From Puffinus mauretanicus (taxonomy: Eukaryota; Chordata; Aves; Procellariiformes; Procellariidae): a stretch of 64,000 nucleotides of DNA. Made by a program: the position numbers and the translations under genes. Under the pieces are notes generated by a model. It ran no database searches. It was not told the origin of the DNA and saw only the letters and a program-made list of their open reading frames with translations. Below, one piece after another: positions 36,101 to 43,100 of this stretch (the stretch's first letter is position 1; every line of letters begins with the position of its first letter). The stretch lies in contig JAJKFH010001650.1 in assembly GCA_023333565.1 (NCBI GenBank), positions 1 to 64,000 on the forward strand, given 5' to 3'.

Positions 36101-37996
36101 AATGCCAAGGAAAGAGCATAAAAGAAGAAAAGCATAAAGCGATTCCTTCCAGAATACTACTCCAGGCTACAACAATCTGTGTTTTAGCACTTGCTAAGCC
36201 AGAGGCCTTTAATTTTAGAGTTGTTTATTTCTTTCTTGAATCTACTCACATTTGCAGTAAATTTCACCTTCCACATCATTGCCCAGTCAGCTCTGTAAAA
36301 TCCTGATACACAGCTTGGTGTCGTCAGCAGTTCCTCTCAATACAGTCGTCTTCACTTCTACTCCTTCTCATTAGTTACCAAATACTAACCCTAATAAGGA
36401 TAGCTGCCCTGTGATGTGACAGCACGTGATATCTTCCTGCACTTTTTCTGTGTTTTAACTACTCATTTACCTACTAAAGGACATGCCTTCTTATCCCATG
36501 GCAGCTTGTTTTCGTTAAGAACTTTGGCTGAGGAAAAATCAAAAGTTTTTTTAAAAGTTCAGTATGCTGTGTTGAGATCACTTAACTTGCATGTTTGATG
36601 TCTCCTTTGGCAAATTCTAGTCTAAGAGGGTTTAAAAGGAATGGCTTCTCTCCAAGCCACATTGATTGTCTCCTCCGCCCCACCCCCATCTGGAGTTTAT
36701 CTGCATGTGCCCATGCCTTTCTTCTATACCTGTTTGCCTTGTTTGGGAGTCAGTCATCTGCTTACCAATCCCAGTGTCCTTTCAGGATGTCAGATTTGTC
36801 GCCTACATTCCGTTGGTTCCGAGGCCTTGTCAAAGAACAGGTTAATGCTACGGTTCATAGTTCAGGAAGGATTCTGAGTTACAGCTACTCATACCTGGGT
36901 ACTGGAACAGGGGGTTATTGCATCTTGGAGTCTGGCTCTGGAGCAGAGGGGGGGCCACTGGGTACAGCTCAGCAGACTGTGCACCTTTGGTCTGATATAT
37001 CTTCATAGATTTCTGTATTTGAGGTTCTCTGCTACGTTCAAAGACTTGAGAGAGGCTTCCCAGGAGCTGGTTTGCACTTGAAGGGAGAAATCTGTGGGTT
37101 TATGGAACTTTTTCCTTTTTATGCAAGTATCTCTCGGTAGTTGCTCAAGCCAAATTATCACAAAGGGCAGATGTTCCAGGTGTATGTCAAAGCACATCAG
37201 ATAAGCTCTACCAGCTCCTTTCAGGAGGGAAAGGAGCCACTGTAACATCAGTGTACTTTAGATGCAGAACACATCCTAAAAGGCCTGAGACCAAGTTACT
37301 GAGAGTCTGCCCTGCCAGAGTATCTTTCGTGGTGAGTTCCTTTGGTGATGGACTCAAGCCACAGTCTAAATTTAAGGAAGGACTTAGTCGTGTAACTTCC
37401 ACATTAAGCAAGACCAAAGTGCTCCCCTATCTCATTAGCTACGGCAAACCACACTGGCAGTCACCCTGCTCCTTAGTGCACGCTGCTCTGTTGGAGACTA
37501 GTGAAGTGCTTGGAGCACTAGCGTACGCTCGATTCCTTTCAGTGTACTTAATTTTTCCTAAGGCTGGGCAATTCCAATAATTTTCAGTGAATCATGGGTG
37601 TTAGGGGCAAGTGTCTTCTCACGCACGTGACTTCCTTCCCAGCATCCACAGTAGTTAGTACATGAGCTACAGAACACCTAAAAGTTCTGGACATGGGATT
37701 ACTGTAAATCGCTAAGACTTCAGTCCTGCCTCAGATTCAGCCCCTGGGTATACCCTTATGTCCACGTTAACTGTATCAGCTATATACTTAACCTAGCACT
37801 TTCTCTTAAAACATTAACTTTTCTTGTCTACGCAGTTCCCCAGGAGCAGGATGGGCAGCCAGAGGAAGAGGAAATGTTAGTAACTCGTGATTCATCAACA
37901 CCTACTTCATCAGCACTTGAAGAAATGGCCCTGTACAGCAGCAAACGCAAACTCCGACACAGCCGGCGCAGTTTGGAGGCTGCTGTCCCTACGTAG
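2691..37996 (+). CDS. SCRIB: SCRIB (Scribble) C-terminal coding region, 16 exons, 5' partial
   Basis: Joining exons 2691-3104, 8059-8127, 12110-12151, 13043-13168, 14930-15037, 18364-18411, 18651-18816, 21131-21299, 22882-22971, 23282-23470, 27446-27610, 28294-28433, 28828-28865, 29740-29814, 32515-32566 and 37836-37996 gives 2052 nt in one open frame ending in TAG. Identification rests on Scribble tail blocks I recognise: [89 protein letters not shown] and [14 protein letters not shown]. Scribble is a cortical LAP scaffold (LRRs, then four PDZ domains) that sets basolateral and planar cell polarity with Dlg and Lgl. This tail lies after PDZ4 and is mostly disordered and proline/serine-rich, with charged, probably helical stretches. 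LRR and PDZ exons are not in the window. The family call is firm; inclusion of the five exons without a mammalian match is a prediction, and some may be alternative. Confidence 0.9.
3105..8058 (+). other. SCRIB intron carrying a long CR1
   Basis: This 4.95-kb intron has a GC donor and the acceptor TCTCTCTTTCAG. It contains the 2.8-kb CR1 at 4745-7530. The rest, 3105-4744 and 7531-8058, shows only low-complexity pieces such as an AAAC-rich run near 3825-3885. Confidence 0.75.
4745..7530 (+). mobile_element. CR1 LINE, long copy with RT core deleted
   Basis: It starts with the CR1 5' segment (LVKRALN-like peptide, then MGNKKEELE). The ORF2 endonuclease is visible with [17 protein letters not shown] and CSDHETVEF motifs. 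An RT N-terminal part follows ([51 protein letters not shown]), then the C-terminal part ([35 protein letters not shown]). It ends in a decayed ATTCTATG-type tail near 7515-7530. Damage: a frameshift near 5210, an in-frame TGA at 5381 where the family has CGA (CpG decay), a frameshift near 5975, and a deletion at about 6735 that joins VIYL directly to the [20 protein letters not shown] region. The deletion removes the motif A aspartate and the FADD box, so the copy cannot retrotranspose. Confidence 0.95.
8059..8127 (+). CDS. SCRIB: SCRIB exon b (23 codons)
   Basis: Phase 0-0 exon with acceptor TCTTTCAG and donor CAG|GTGAGA. It encodes [20 protein letters not shown] followed by NQQ. The ..PFSPSNQQ end corresponds to the ..SPSGQQ segment that precedes PPSPPSPDE in mammalian Scribble, so it could splice directly to exon 14930-15037 when the next two exons are skipped. 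Confidence 0.85.
8128..12109 (+). other. SCRIB intron
   Basis: A 4-kb intron. It contains a diverged antisense CR1 3' end (9718-9955), a GTTTT-type stretch near 8761-8783 and a GC-richer patch at 11130-11720 that opens long chance frames. Nothing else was recognised. Confidence 0.75.
9718..9955 (-). mobile_element. Diverged CR1 3' end, antisense
   Basis: Reading on the + strand, the order of words follows the reverse complement of a CR1 3' UTR: ATAGAATGATTTAGG, then AGGTCCAATTAGATCAGG, a GTCCAGTTAAATTTTGAA word, a GATGGAAAGTCTAC word, and CTCATGGTGA followed by a T run (9886-9902). It is old, with many substitutions. The T run is an expansion of the corresponding short tract in the element. 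Confidence 0.8.
12110..12151 (+). CDS. SCRIB: SCRIB exon c, 42-nt small cassette candidate
   Basis: Acceptor TTCTGTTTTCAG and a perfect donor TCA|GTAAGT enclose exactly 14 codons in phase 0-0, [14 protein letters not shown]. Either inclusion or skipping keeps the reading frame. I recall no such segment in the human canonical protein. The support is strong splice sites and an open phase-matched frame, not homology. Confidence 0.6.
12152..13042 (+). other. SCRIB intron
   Basis: An 891-bp intron ending with a long CT-rich tract (about 12960-13020) that lies some 20 nt upstream of the acceptor ACAAGCAG. No repeat was recognised. Confidence 0.65.
13043..13168 (+). CDS. SCRIB: SCRIB exon d (42 codons), cassette candidate
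   Basis: The frame is open for exactly 42 codons in phase 0-0, from [20 protein letters not shown] to ..ELCFNIQNS, ending at a TCT|GTAAGT donor. It contains another NPF tripeptide ([10 protein letters not shown]). NPF is the classic ligand of EH domains; whether it is used here is unknown. Not present in the human canonical sequence as I recall it. A CAG earlier (acceptor at 13039) would add one codon. Confidence 0.65.
13169..14929 (+). other. SCRIB intron
   Basis: A 1.76-kb intron with donor GTAAGT and acceptor TCCCTGTAG. I see no recognisable repeat or additional exon in it. Confidence 0.65.
14930..15037 (+). CDS. SCRIB: SCRIB exon e (36 codons), PPSPPSPDE / YxxFAAxP exon
   Basis: Encodes [16 protein letters not shown] then [20 protein letters not shown], phase 0-0, donor CAG|GTACCT. 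The [23 protein letters not shown] run is nearly the same as in mammalian Scribble, so this is one of the firmest exons. It shares a YxxFAAxPxxxPxxEIQ motif and its exact exon end with exon 29740-29814, which suggests an internal exon duplication. Confidence 0.95.
15461..16170 (-). mobile_element. CR1 LINE fragment, antisense
   Basis: On the + strand it runs from a 3' UTR-like start (TCATGGAACCATTCAGGTT) through GGTTGCTCAGGCCCAGTCCA, GTTGAATACAGGAATTAGA and AGGCTGAACAAGCACAGCC. It then enters the ORF2 C-terminal region (TTCTTGTACTGGGGGGCCC, AGTGCTGAATAAGAGG, GACCTGCTGGCTGCACTCC, GTTCAGCGTGGTGTTG). Many indels mark it as an older copy. The far (5') edge is approximate. Confidence 0.85.
16395..16432. 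repeat. (CTTT)n microsatellite
   Basis: A short pyrimidine microsatellite, mainly CTTT units, inside a SCRIB intron. Confidence 0.85.
16980..17215 (-). repeat. Ancient CR1/L2-like LINE remnant
   Basis: The order of words CCTGTCACTCCAGGATGAT, TTTTGAATTTTGACAATGCT, GTTTCTGAGTCAAATTTGAC and AAGCAAGATTGGTC then ACTGATCTTTG resembles the 'postponed' end of RT in old LINEs read in antisense. It is heavily diverged; the boundaries and subfamily are guesses. Confidence 0.4.
18364..18411 (+). CDS. SCRIB: SCRIB exon f (16 codons)
   Basis: Acceptor TGTATTCTTAG, donor GAG|GTGAGT, phase 0-0, encoding [22 protein letters not shown] also occurs in the mammalian tail as I remember it, though further upstream. 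It is separated by only 239 bp from the next exon. Confidence 0.85.
18412..18650 (+). other. Short G-rich SCRIB intron with G-quadruplex motif
   Basis: A 239-bp intron, very G-rich on the coding strand. At 18557-18575 it reads GGGGTGGGCGGGCGCGGGG, four G-runs with loops of 1 to 3 bases, a canonical G-quadruplex pattern, and further G-runs surround it. Confidence 0.85.
18651..18816 (+). CDS. SCRIB: SCRIB exon g, [13 protein letters not shown] exon
   Basis: 166 nt, phase 0 to 1, from [14 protein letters not shown] through [38 protein letters not shown], with donor GAAG|GTATGT. The [10 protein letters not shown] and [16 protein letters not shown] blocks are diagnostic for the Scribble C-terminal region. 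Charged and probably helical at its end. Confidence 0.97.
19282..19302. repeat. A21 homopolymer
   Basis: An uninterrupted run of 21 A after ACTAGAATTT. It may be the poly(A) end of an old retrocopy or a simple homopolymer; no parent transcript was recognised in the preceding 250 bp. Confidence 0.8.
19622..20600 (-). mobile_element. CR1 LINE, antisense, about 1 kb
   Basis: The + strand begins with GAATAGACTATATCACTTGA and AAAGGGACCTACAACGATCA, the reverse of a CR1 3' end. The - strand then encodes CR1 ORF2 C-terminal peptides such as [17 protein letters not shown], [31 protein letters not shown] and [20 protein letters not shown]. It is cut off at the region encoding the end of RT ([14 protein letters not shown]). 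Better preserved than the copies at 9718 and 15461. Frames 20023-20322 and 20193-20432 on the - strand are its remnants. Confidence 0.93.
21131..21299 (+). CDS. SCRIB: SCRIB exon h, ARKLQQKR coiled-coil exon
   Basis: 169 nt, phase 1 to 2, acceptor ATTTTGGCAG, donor CG|GTAAGA. It continues EEE into [20 protein letters not shown], a charged helix that matches mammalian [12 protein letters not shown]. It then runs through [20 protein letters not shown] to ..IQAPATR. The second half differs strongly from the mammalian version. Confidence 0.95.
21300..22881 (+). other. SCRIB intron
   Basis: A 1.58-kb intron, donor GTAAGA and acceptor TTTTGCTCTAG. No repeats or other features recognised. Confidence 0.7.
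22882..22971 (+). CDS. SCRIB: SCRIB exon i (30 codons)
   Basis: 90 nt, phase 2-2, encoding [20 protein letters not shown] then [10 protein letters not shown], donor GG|GTAAGT. Serine/asparagine-rich, disordered linker. It is phase-symmetric and could be skipped without a frame shift. Confidence 0.85.
22972..23281 (+). other. Short SCRIB intron (310 bp)
   Basis: Donor GTAAGT and acceptor CTCTCTGCCCAG. Nothing else seen. Confidence 0.8.
23282..23470 (+). CDS. SCRIB: SCRIB exon j, [14 protein letters not shown] exon
   Basis: 189 nt, phase 2-2. It encodes [14 protein letters not shown], then [20 protein letters not shown], then [20 protein letters not shown] and AR across the junction. This is the best conserved block against the mammalian tail I recall. 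It is strongly charged and predicted helical. Donor CG|GTGAGA. Confidence 0.97.
24711..24804 (+). mobile_element. CR1 3' end fragment
   Basis: Reads GACCTTTTGAAGCTGGCCCT, GGATCAGATGACCTCCAGAG, GTCCCTTCCAACCTGAATTA then CTCTGTGAGTCTA, the typical avian CR1 3' UTR with a decayed terminal octamer. A 5'-truncated copy of about 95 bp. Confidence 0.9.
25270..25455 (+). mobile_element. MIR-like ancient SINE (sense)
   Basis: The order and spacing fit a MIR/CORE-SINE: TTCTTGCTCTGGCATATACT, TTGGACAGATCACCGAGTCC, CTCTGTGCTGCAGG, GACTGTAATAGCACTTCTCT, CTCACAGGAAGGCTATGAG, ATTGAATACATTAAAA, then TGCTGGGTAAGCACC. Such copies predate the split of birds from other amniotes. Edges are approximate. Confidence 0.75.
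27446..27610 (+). CDS. SCRIB: SCRIB exon k, 165-nt in-frame cassette candidate
   Basis: Phase 2-2, exactly 55 codons, beginning after the acceptor (TCC)nTCAG and ending at CCAG|GTGTGC. It encodes [20 protein letters not shown] then [18 protein letters not shown] and ..[10 protein letters not shown]. Skipping it joins the preceding AAR directly to [10 protein letters not shown], as in the mammalian protein, so it is a clean cassette. The first half ([20 protein letters not shown]) looks helical and the second disordered. A second CAG lies 8 nt downstream at 27451-27453 but would shift the frame. Confidence 0.7.
27611..28293 (+). other. SCRIB intron
   Basis: A 683-bp intron with donor GTGTGC (weak) and acceptor TTTCTGAGGCAG. 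No repeat recognised. Confidence 0.7.
28294..28433 (+). CDS. SCRIB: SCRIB exon l, [13 protein letters not shown] exon
   Basis: 140 nt, phase 2 to 1. It encodes [20 protein letters not shown], then [20 protein letters not shown] and SPTPLE, donor GAAG|GTACTG. The helix followed by the proline-threonine-serine repeat matches the mammalian Scribble tail almost residue for residue in its core. Very firm exon. Confidence 0.97.
28434..28827 (+). other. SCRIB intron (394 bp)
   Basis: Donor GTACTG and acceptor CGTCTTTTGCAG. Nothing further recognised. Confidence 0.75.
28828..28865 (+). CDS. SCRIB: SCRIB exon m (38 nt)
   Basis: A 38-nt exon completing [13 protein letters not shown], phase 1 to 0, donor CTG|GTATGA. 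It corresponds to the mammalian ED..TSPGRL segment. Too short for ORF-based finding; called from splice sites and the STSPGRL-like match. Confidence 0.9.
28866..29739 (+). other. SCRIB intron
   Basis: An 874-bp intron that contains a MIR-like SINE in antisense (29251-29420) and ends with a strong pyrimidine tract before TTCTAG. Confidence 0.75.
29251..29420 (-). mobile_element. MIR-like ancient SINE (antisense)
   Basis: The + strand shows the reverse complement of MIR: TTTTTCTAAGCACTGTATAA at the core tail, then CACAGAGAGGGGACCTGG, TTTTGCCCAAGGTCACACAA and GCTGGATTGAAATCCTGAC. The PuCCCAAGGTCACACA word is a hallmark of this SINE. A second such copy lies about 4 kb upstream in the opposite orientation. 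Confidence 0.8.
29740..29814 (+). CDS. SCRIB: SCRIB exon n (25 codons), second YxxFAAxP exon
   Basis: Phase 0-0, acceptor ACTATCCCTTCTAG, donor CAG|GTATAA. It encodes SMSEKKF then [18 protein letters not shown]. In the human canonical tail I recall SPGRL runs straight into SPD, which is what skipping this exon would give here (SPGRL to SPDAADDL). It resembles exon 14930-15037 in motif and exon end, and resembles the human DYRALAAVPSAGSVQ segment elsewhere in the tail. Confidence 0.85.
29815..32514 (+). other. SCRIB intron
   Basis: A 2.7-kb intron with a short antisense CR1 3' end at 30387-30490. No other repeat or exon recognised. Confidence 0.75.
30387..30490 (-). mobile_element. CR1 3' end fragment, antisense
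   Basis: Begins TCATAGACTCACAGAATGGT, continues GAGGTTGGAAGGGACCTCTG, GAGGTCATCTTGTCCGACC and AAGCAGGGCCACCTAGAGCC. A typical CR1 3' UTR of about 100 bp inserted on the - strand. Confidence 0.92.
32515..32566 (+). CDS. SCRIB: SCRIB exon o (52 nt)
   Basis: Phase 0 to 1, encoding [17 protein letters not shown] up to the split codon, acceptor TTCTCTTCCAG, donor TCAG|GTAAGC. SPD..ADDLR aligns with SPDFAEELR of the mammalian tail. Confidence 0.92.
32567..37835 (+). other. Last SCRIB intron (5.3 kb)
   Basis: Contains an ancient L3/CR1-like LINE in antisense (35300-36640). The remaining parts, 32567-35299 and 36641-37835, show no exon or recognised repeat apart from short T-runs. Confidence 0.75.
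35300..36640 (-). mobile_element. Ancient L3/CR1-like LINE, antisense
   Basis: A long collinear series of words matches an old amniote CR1/L3 in antisense. The 3' part has ATTGAGTTCCACAATTAGGC, TCTTATTCACTCTTTCTGT, ATTCATGTAGGCCGGTATTA and CCAGGCTGAAGAATCCTAG. The ORF2 end has CTACATGCAGTATTGAAAAT followed by GTAGGTATATGATGAGTTTA, and TGCCAGTGTTTTCAGAAAGC. The RT end has CACATCATTGCCCAGTCAG, TTATCCCATGGCAGCTTG, AGAACTTTGGCTGAGGAA and a CAAATTCTAG word. It has been in place long enough to collect many indels. Edges are approximate. Confidence 0.75.
37836..37996 (+). CDS. SCRIB: SCRIB terminal coding exon and stop
   Basis: Acceptor TTGTCTACGCAG, phase 1. It encodes [40 protein letters not shown] and [13 protein letters not shown], then TAG at 37994-37996. 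It matches the mammalian ending in layout (PQEEDGE.., then ..VALCSSRR.., basic cluster, short V/P/S end). A basic cluster (KRKLRHSRR) lies 10 residues from the C-terminus. Confidence 0.95.
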
Positions 37997-40145
37997 AAGA
38001 TCTGGTGCCTCTGGGCGATGGAATAGCCCAGCACGGGGCTTTTGAGCTTCCTGTGCTCCAGGGACAGTACTGGACTGCCCACACTGCTGCCTCCTGGGCT
38101 CTGGATGGGAACTGAGCACCCAGGGAGCATTGTGGTCAACTAACTTCCTTTAAGGCTGTGAACCGCCCTCTTTTCTCACCCAATAATGCACTGGGGCATG
38201 TCCTAAACAAAATGGGACAACACTAGATTTATTGATGGCAAATTGAGAGGAGGTGTGGGTAGGACAGTGGGCAGCTGCAGCTTGTTAGCCTGTAAATATT
38301 GTGTGTGGGGGAAGGGTAGGACAGGGAGAACATATGAGTGTGAGAGTGTGTTGGGCTCCAGCTGTTATTTCCTCAACTTGGATTTTTTTAGTGTTAAGAT
38401 GGGAGCTTCTACTCTGGTATGAATTAGAAGGAAGGTCCAGCCTGCCTTTGCTCCTATTTAATTTCCAGTCTTTTGCCAAAAAGCATGTCCTTCCACCTCC
38501 CGCACCGTGTCACCTCACTTTCTTTTGGGAGTATGTGGAAATGGGTAGCTTGGAGGCAAAAAAAAAAAAAGAAAAAGAAAAAAAAGGAATTTCAGTGAAG
38601 TGCCTCCCTCTGACACTGACACCTATGTGCTCAAGCAAAGACGACGGAATAAGCAGGAGCCTGTGCCAGCTCTGTGCCACTTGCCTCTGTGAGCGCAGCA
38701 ATCTGTCCTGTCTAGGAGACTGCTCCTGCCAGTATTTTGTGCTATTCTGGGAGACAGGCACCTACCTAGATGTACACCTAATGGCGTGTTCCTCGTGCAT
38801 GCAGCGTGAGCCATCTACAAGCAGACTGTACCGAGTGTCAGAGGCGGCCAGGTATCTGTCTTCTGCCAGCACCAGGACTGAATTGGTGAGCAGGCAGAAA
38901 TGAGAAAGGAGCCAAACAGCTGTAGCAAGAGTATAGCAGTGTGCATGTGTGACAGCACTAGAGAGCAGAATAGCTGGGGATTAGGATTCGGTGGCAGAGA
39001 TAGGAGGTGTAAACAGCAGATAAGATAGTGGATTAGGGTTCAAGAAATGGGGAAGGGTAGGAAGTGGCCTTGCTGGGGTCAGGTTAGGAGTAATGGGGTC
39101 TTACAGGTAGGAGGGTACTAGTGGGTGAGTCCGCTATTTTGCCCGCTAGCTCTGAAATGAAATGTGACGTTACGGGGGTGCCCACTGTGGGGCTCTCAAG
39201 GAGCACCTGCAGGCAGGGAGCACAATGAAGTAGGGTGGGTCTGGCCTATGCCTTGCAATAACTACACAATTCTACTCTTTGCCAGTTTGTTGGCTTCAGG
39301 CCCCTTTCCATGTAGAACAGGGAAAATACGTGCTTGCCTATGCAAGAGGAAAAAAAAAGAAAAAGGAGCAAGGGTGTGATTCCTGGTTTCCATTAGTGGA
39401 ACAAGGGCTGTGAGCAGATTCTGTATCAAGTGAGCTCTGCAGATGTGGAGAGACAGATGCTGCTTATAGCTCTGAAATCAGTCTCTGCTGCCCACTACTG
39501 AAGTAAAACATCCCTTTTTTTTTTTTTTTAAATGCCTCTAATAGGGAGATTGGTATCTGAGCTTGGCAGTAATCTGATCTGTCTACCCCGGTACATTGGT
39601 GCTCTCTGCTGAATGCCTCCAGCAGTAAGACCAGAATTGGACCTTAAGCCTCTCAGCGACTCGAAGTGGCTTGGGAGCGACAGGCACTTCTGCTTGTATA
39701 TTTGCTGAATGAAAGAACTGGATGCAGTTTCTTTTAGTTGAGAATCTCCTTTCATGCCAAAATCCAGTGGATCATTTTAACTGACTTCATATGTTTTAAT
39801 TTTACACAGCTTTGAAGGGGGAACTCTGATAATCTCAAACTGCAGCTATGGCTGCTTCCATCATCAGCAATTTGAGCTTTTCCTTTTTAAATCTAATTTT
39901 AGCATTTGCTTTTTAACAACAGCAATTTTGGAAACAATCCTGGATTGGTTTTGGTGACTAATTTGTGATTCTTTTTTTCTTTCCCTTTGCGGTACCTTGT
40001 GCCAGGCTCTGGGTTCTCTCCCATTCTCTCCTGAGAGACTCTGAGGGAAAATTAGCGCATCAAGACTGTAACTAGTGAAATTTGTACAACCAAAGAAATC
40101 TATTTTGTGGTTCAAGGATAATAAAGTTTACTTTACATTTTAGAA
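37997..40145 (+). other. SCRIB: SCRIB 3' UTR
   Basis: About 2.15 kb from the stop codon to the first AATAAA. It contains an A-rich run at 38561-38586 and a T-run near 39515-39529. A 200-codon chance frame lies at 38301-38903 but has no splice or family support. Confidence 0.75.
40120..40125 (+). terminator. SCRIB poly(A) signal AATAAA
   Basis: First AATAAA I find after the stop codon, followed about 30-45 nt later by GT-rich sequence (AATGTGGTTTGCCCTGTGTG) typical of a downstream element. Cleavage is expected near 40140. Confidence 0.7.
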
Positions 40146-43100
40146 CCTTTAGTTAATGTGGTTTGCCCTGTGTGAAGTCTGCAATTTCTGTATCAACACT
40201 TTGATAGTCACCCTATAATCTAGCAAACATACTAGTGATTTTCCTGCTTTTGTATGCAGAAATTAATGATCACCTAATGAATGCCAACTGCAGGAGTATG
40301 AAGATGAGCACATGCAACTCATGTAAATTTGGTAGAAAACTGGCATCTACGCTGAAAGGGGAGGAAGAGAACCTAAACCAGTAACTATTAGCTCCATCTT
40401 TATGTAGTTTGAAAGGGACTCCTTATTTTGGAAGTAGCAGATTCACTCTTGGGGGGGAGGGAGGGGAGTAGAGGTTTCTGCTCCATAGAAGCTGTAGCAG
40501 TGGGGAAAGGAAATGAGGACAAACAGGCGAGATGATAGATGTAGGATACAGGGGTTTAGTTATCACATTCATCACCGACACCTATTTAGAAAACAACATC
40601 CTGCTTAATGGCACGCAAGAGAGGGAGTAAATTCAGGAATGAGGAAAAAAAGCTATAATGTGTTACAACCTTTAAGACAAGTACCGATGCTAACTGCAGA
40701 GAGACTCTAACCCCATCCATACGAGGGGCTGATTAGGCACAAAAAGCACCTATGTGCTGCGGTGCCCACACATAGGCCCCTGTCGGTAAAGGCAGCCCCG
40801 TGGGATGCTGCTGTCTGTGGGGACTGGTCCCTTCGGCCACTGCTGAGTTCTGCGGTGCCTGCTGCTCCAGCCTATTGCCTCGTGGGTGTGGGTGGGTTCA
40901 TGGACCGCCACCCCTAAGGCTTTGGCCCCATTTGATCAACTGCCAGGGGTGTGGGGGGGGGGCGCATGTGTGTCTGTGTATGAAGGAACACCTGGACACA
41001 TGAGCTAGTAGCTGGCTGTTGCAGTAGTAGCGTGGAAGCGATGCCCAGCCTGAGCCCTGCTTATCAGCTGACGTAATATGAAACACAGCGATATCAGCAA
41101 GATCTTAAGCATCTTGGCTTTCTTCACTTGGCTCTGCTTAAAAAAAAAAAAGCTATTTTGTTTACATGATTAAAATTTTTAAAAATACAGTTTAACTGGT
41201 AAAAAACTATGCAAGGCATAGTAATGAAATCTTAGCCATCAAGGGCCTAGCTCTAAAATCTAACTTTCAAAGAAGTATACATGAGTAGAGATGGAGACAA
41301 GTAATTTGGAACTTTAAAGCCACTTGAAATTTGGGATAACTAAAATCCTGAATCCTCACCTCTAGCGAGCAGGGGGAAAAAAGAAATTCTACACAAGGCA
41401 TAACTTGTGCAGATGGGAAGGCATCTTAGGGCTAAGCATGGACTAAGGCTGCTTTTTTTTTTTATTCATTAGATACTTTGTGCCCAATCTCTTATCCAAA
41501 AACCTATCCCTCAGGCCCTGCTAAATGCAAGTTTGCTTGGTTTTAGGATTAAGTCCTGTCTGGTATTGGTAAACAAGGTGAGGGATGGAATTCTCGTGCT
41601 CCTTCCCTGTATTTCCTCCATATATAATGGTAGACAGGTGTCTTGACTACCTATGGGATTCTCTTCAAGGATTGTCTACTACAGATAAAAGGTGCTATCA
41701 TGGAAGCTGCAAATCACAACAAATTTACCCATGTGTAGTCAGCTCTGAGAAATCTGCAACTTGGAAACACTTAGGATAACTGGAGGGTGAAAAATGCTGG
41801 TTTTTAGTCTTGCCCACCTGTCACCAGCTGCTGCTGGAGACAAACGTGCCGGAGGAGATGAACCTGTAGTTTTAACTCAGTACCGCTTTTGCTGCTGCTG
41901 CTACTTGTGGTTTTAGTTGACTCTATGTTTACAGGTGACATTAGTGACATACATTGTAGATGAAGTAGCGAAAGATCCTAAAGAGAGAACACTGTAGGAC
42001 CTCCACTATGCTGTAGCTGGCATTGCCACTCTACCACCGTAGTTTCTGTAGTTTGGCTTGCCCATCTCAGGGCCCTAGGCAAAGCCGCTTTACTGGTCCA
42101 TGCCTTGTGAATACAGTGTGTTCCAGTAAATCACGTCTTGACACCACAGGAAAGCTGCAGCTTGTCCAAATGGATAATAATCAATGGCCGACTGCATGTG
42201 GACAAAATGCAGATACTGTCTTACTAAGAAAAAATGAACTACCCACCTAAACCAGAAGTAAAAGTGTCCCGTACCAAAGTCTGTAACAGGCCCCGACCAA
42301 CAGCCTTCCTGGCTAATGGAGACCTGGCGTCACAAAGATGCAGCCCTTTCTGGTAAGAACAAGTAAACATCCCCCTCCCCGCCATAAAGGGCCAATTCCT
42401 TATTTTCTCCAGTCAGACAACACCTGCCCCCACGCCAAGCTCATTCCCCTTCGAGTTTTCCTCTACTTTTTAGGCTGCATGGTAACCAAAGCACAAACTA
42501 ATTTTGCACCTTGTACCGAAGCCAAGCAAGGGTATAATTAAAGCATTAGTTTAAATCAACCTATGTCACTTTGAACTGAAAGCAGTCTATAAGTAAGTGT
42601 TCATATAATTAGTACCTGCATCTTATCTGACACAGCACTAGCAAAACATCAGACTGTAATAACATACTGCTATAGGATGCAGCCCCTAAAACAGCCTATA
42701 GCTGTTTCATACGTGAACGTGTAATCGTATCTCAAATTTCATACATATAAGAAATCAGTAATAGAACAATTACTCTTATAAATGGTAGATCTTTTCCCCC
42801 GCCTGTTTCACTATGGTACACAAAAAGCCTTCCTTATCGGGGTTGTTTGGAAGGTAGGCTGTCAGAGATTGATTTTTTTTTTTGTCCATTCCAGCGGTCT
42901 CTTCTTCTCTATATTAGTAGTATTGTTGCGACCTTTCTGCTTCATACAAGCTTGATGGGAGTTCTCACTACATATGGATATAATGACTTCAAACTCAGTG
43001 TCCACTCAGATGGGTTTTGTCTCCAACATCTTCAGTAGCACATCATCCATCTCCTGATTACACCACTCCATGCAGAAACTAGAATTCCGTGTTCCATACA

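Noticed and set aside
38301..38903. 200-codon + strand ORF after SCRIB
   Set aside because: It lies wholly in the 3' UTR, has an A-rich simple-sequence core that gives KKKEKEKK, and matches no family.
43023..43079. Possible last exon on - strand reading EMDDVLLKMLETKPI then stop
   Set aside because: The reading looks protein-like but the acceptor has a poor pyrimidine tract and no upstream partner exon was found.
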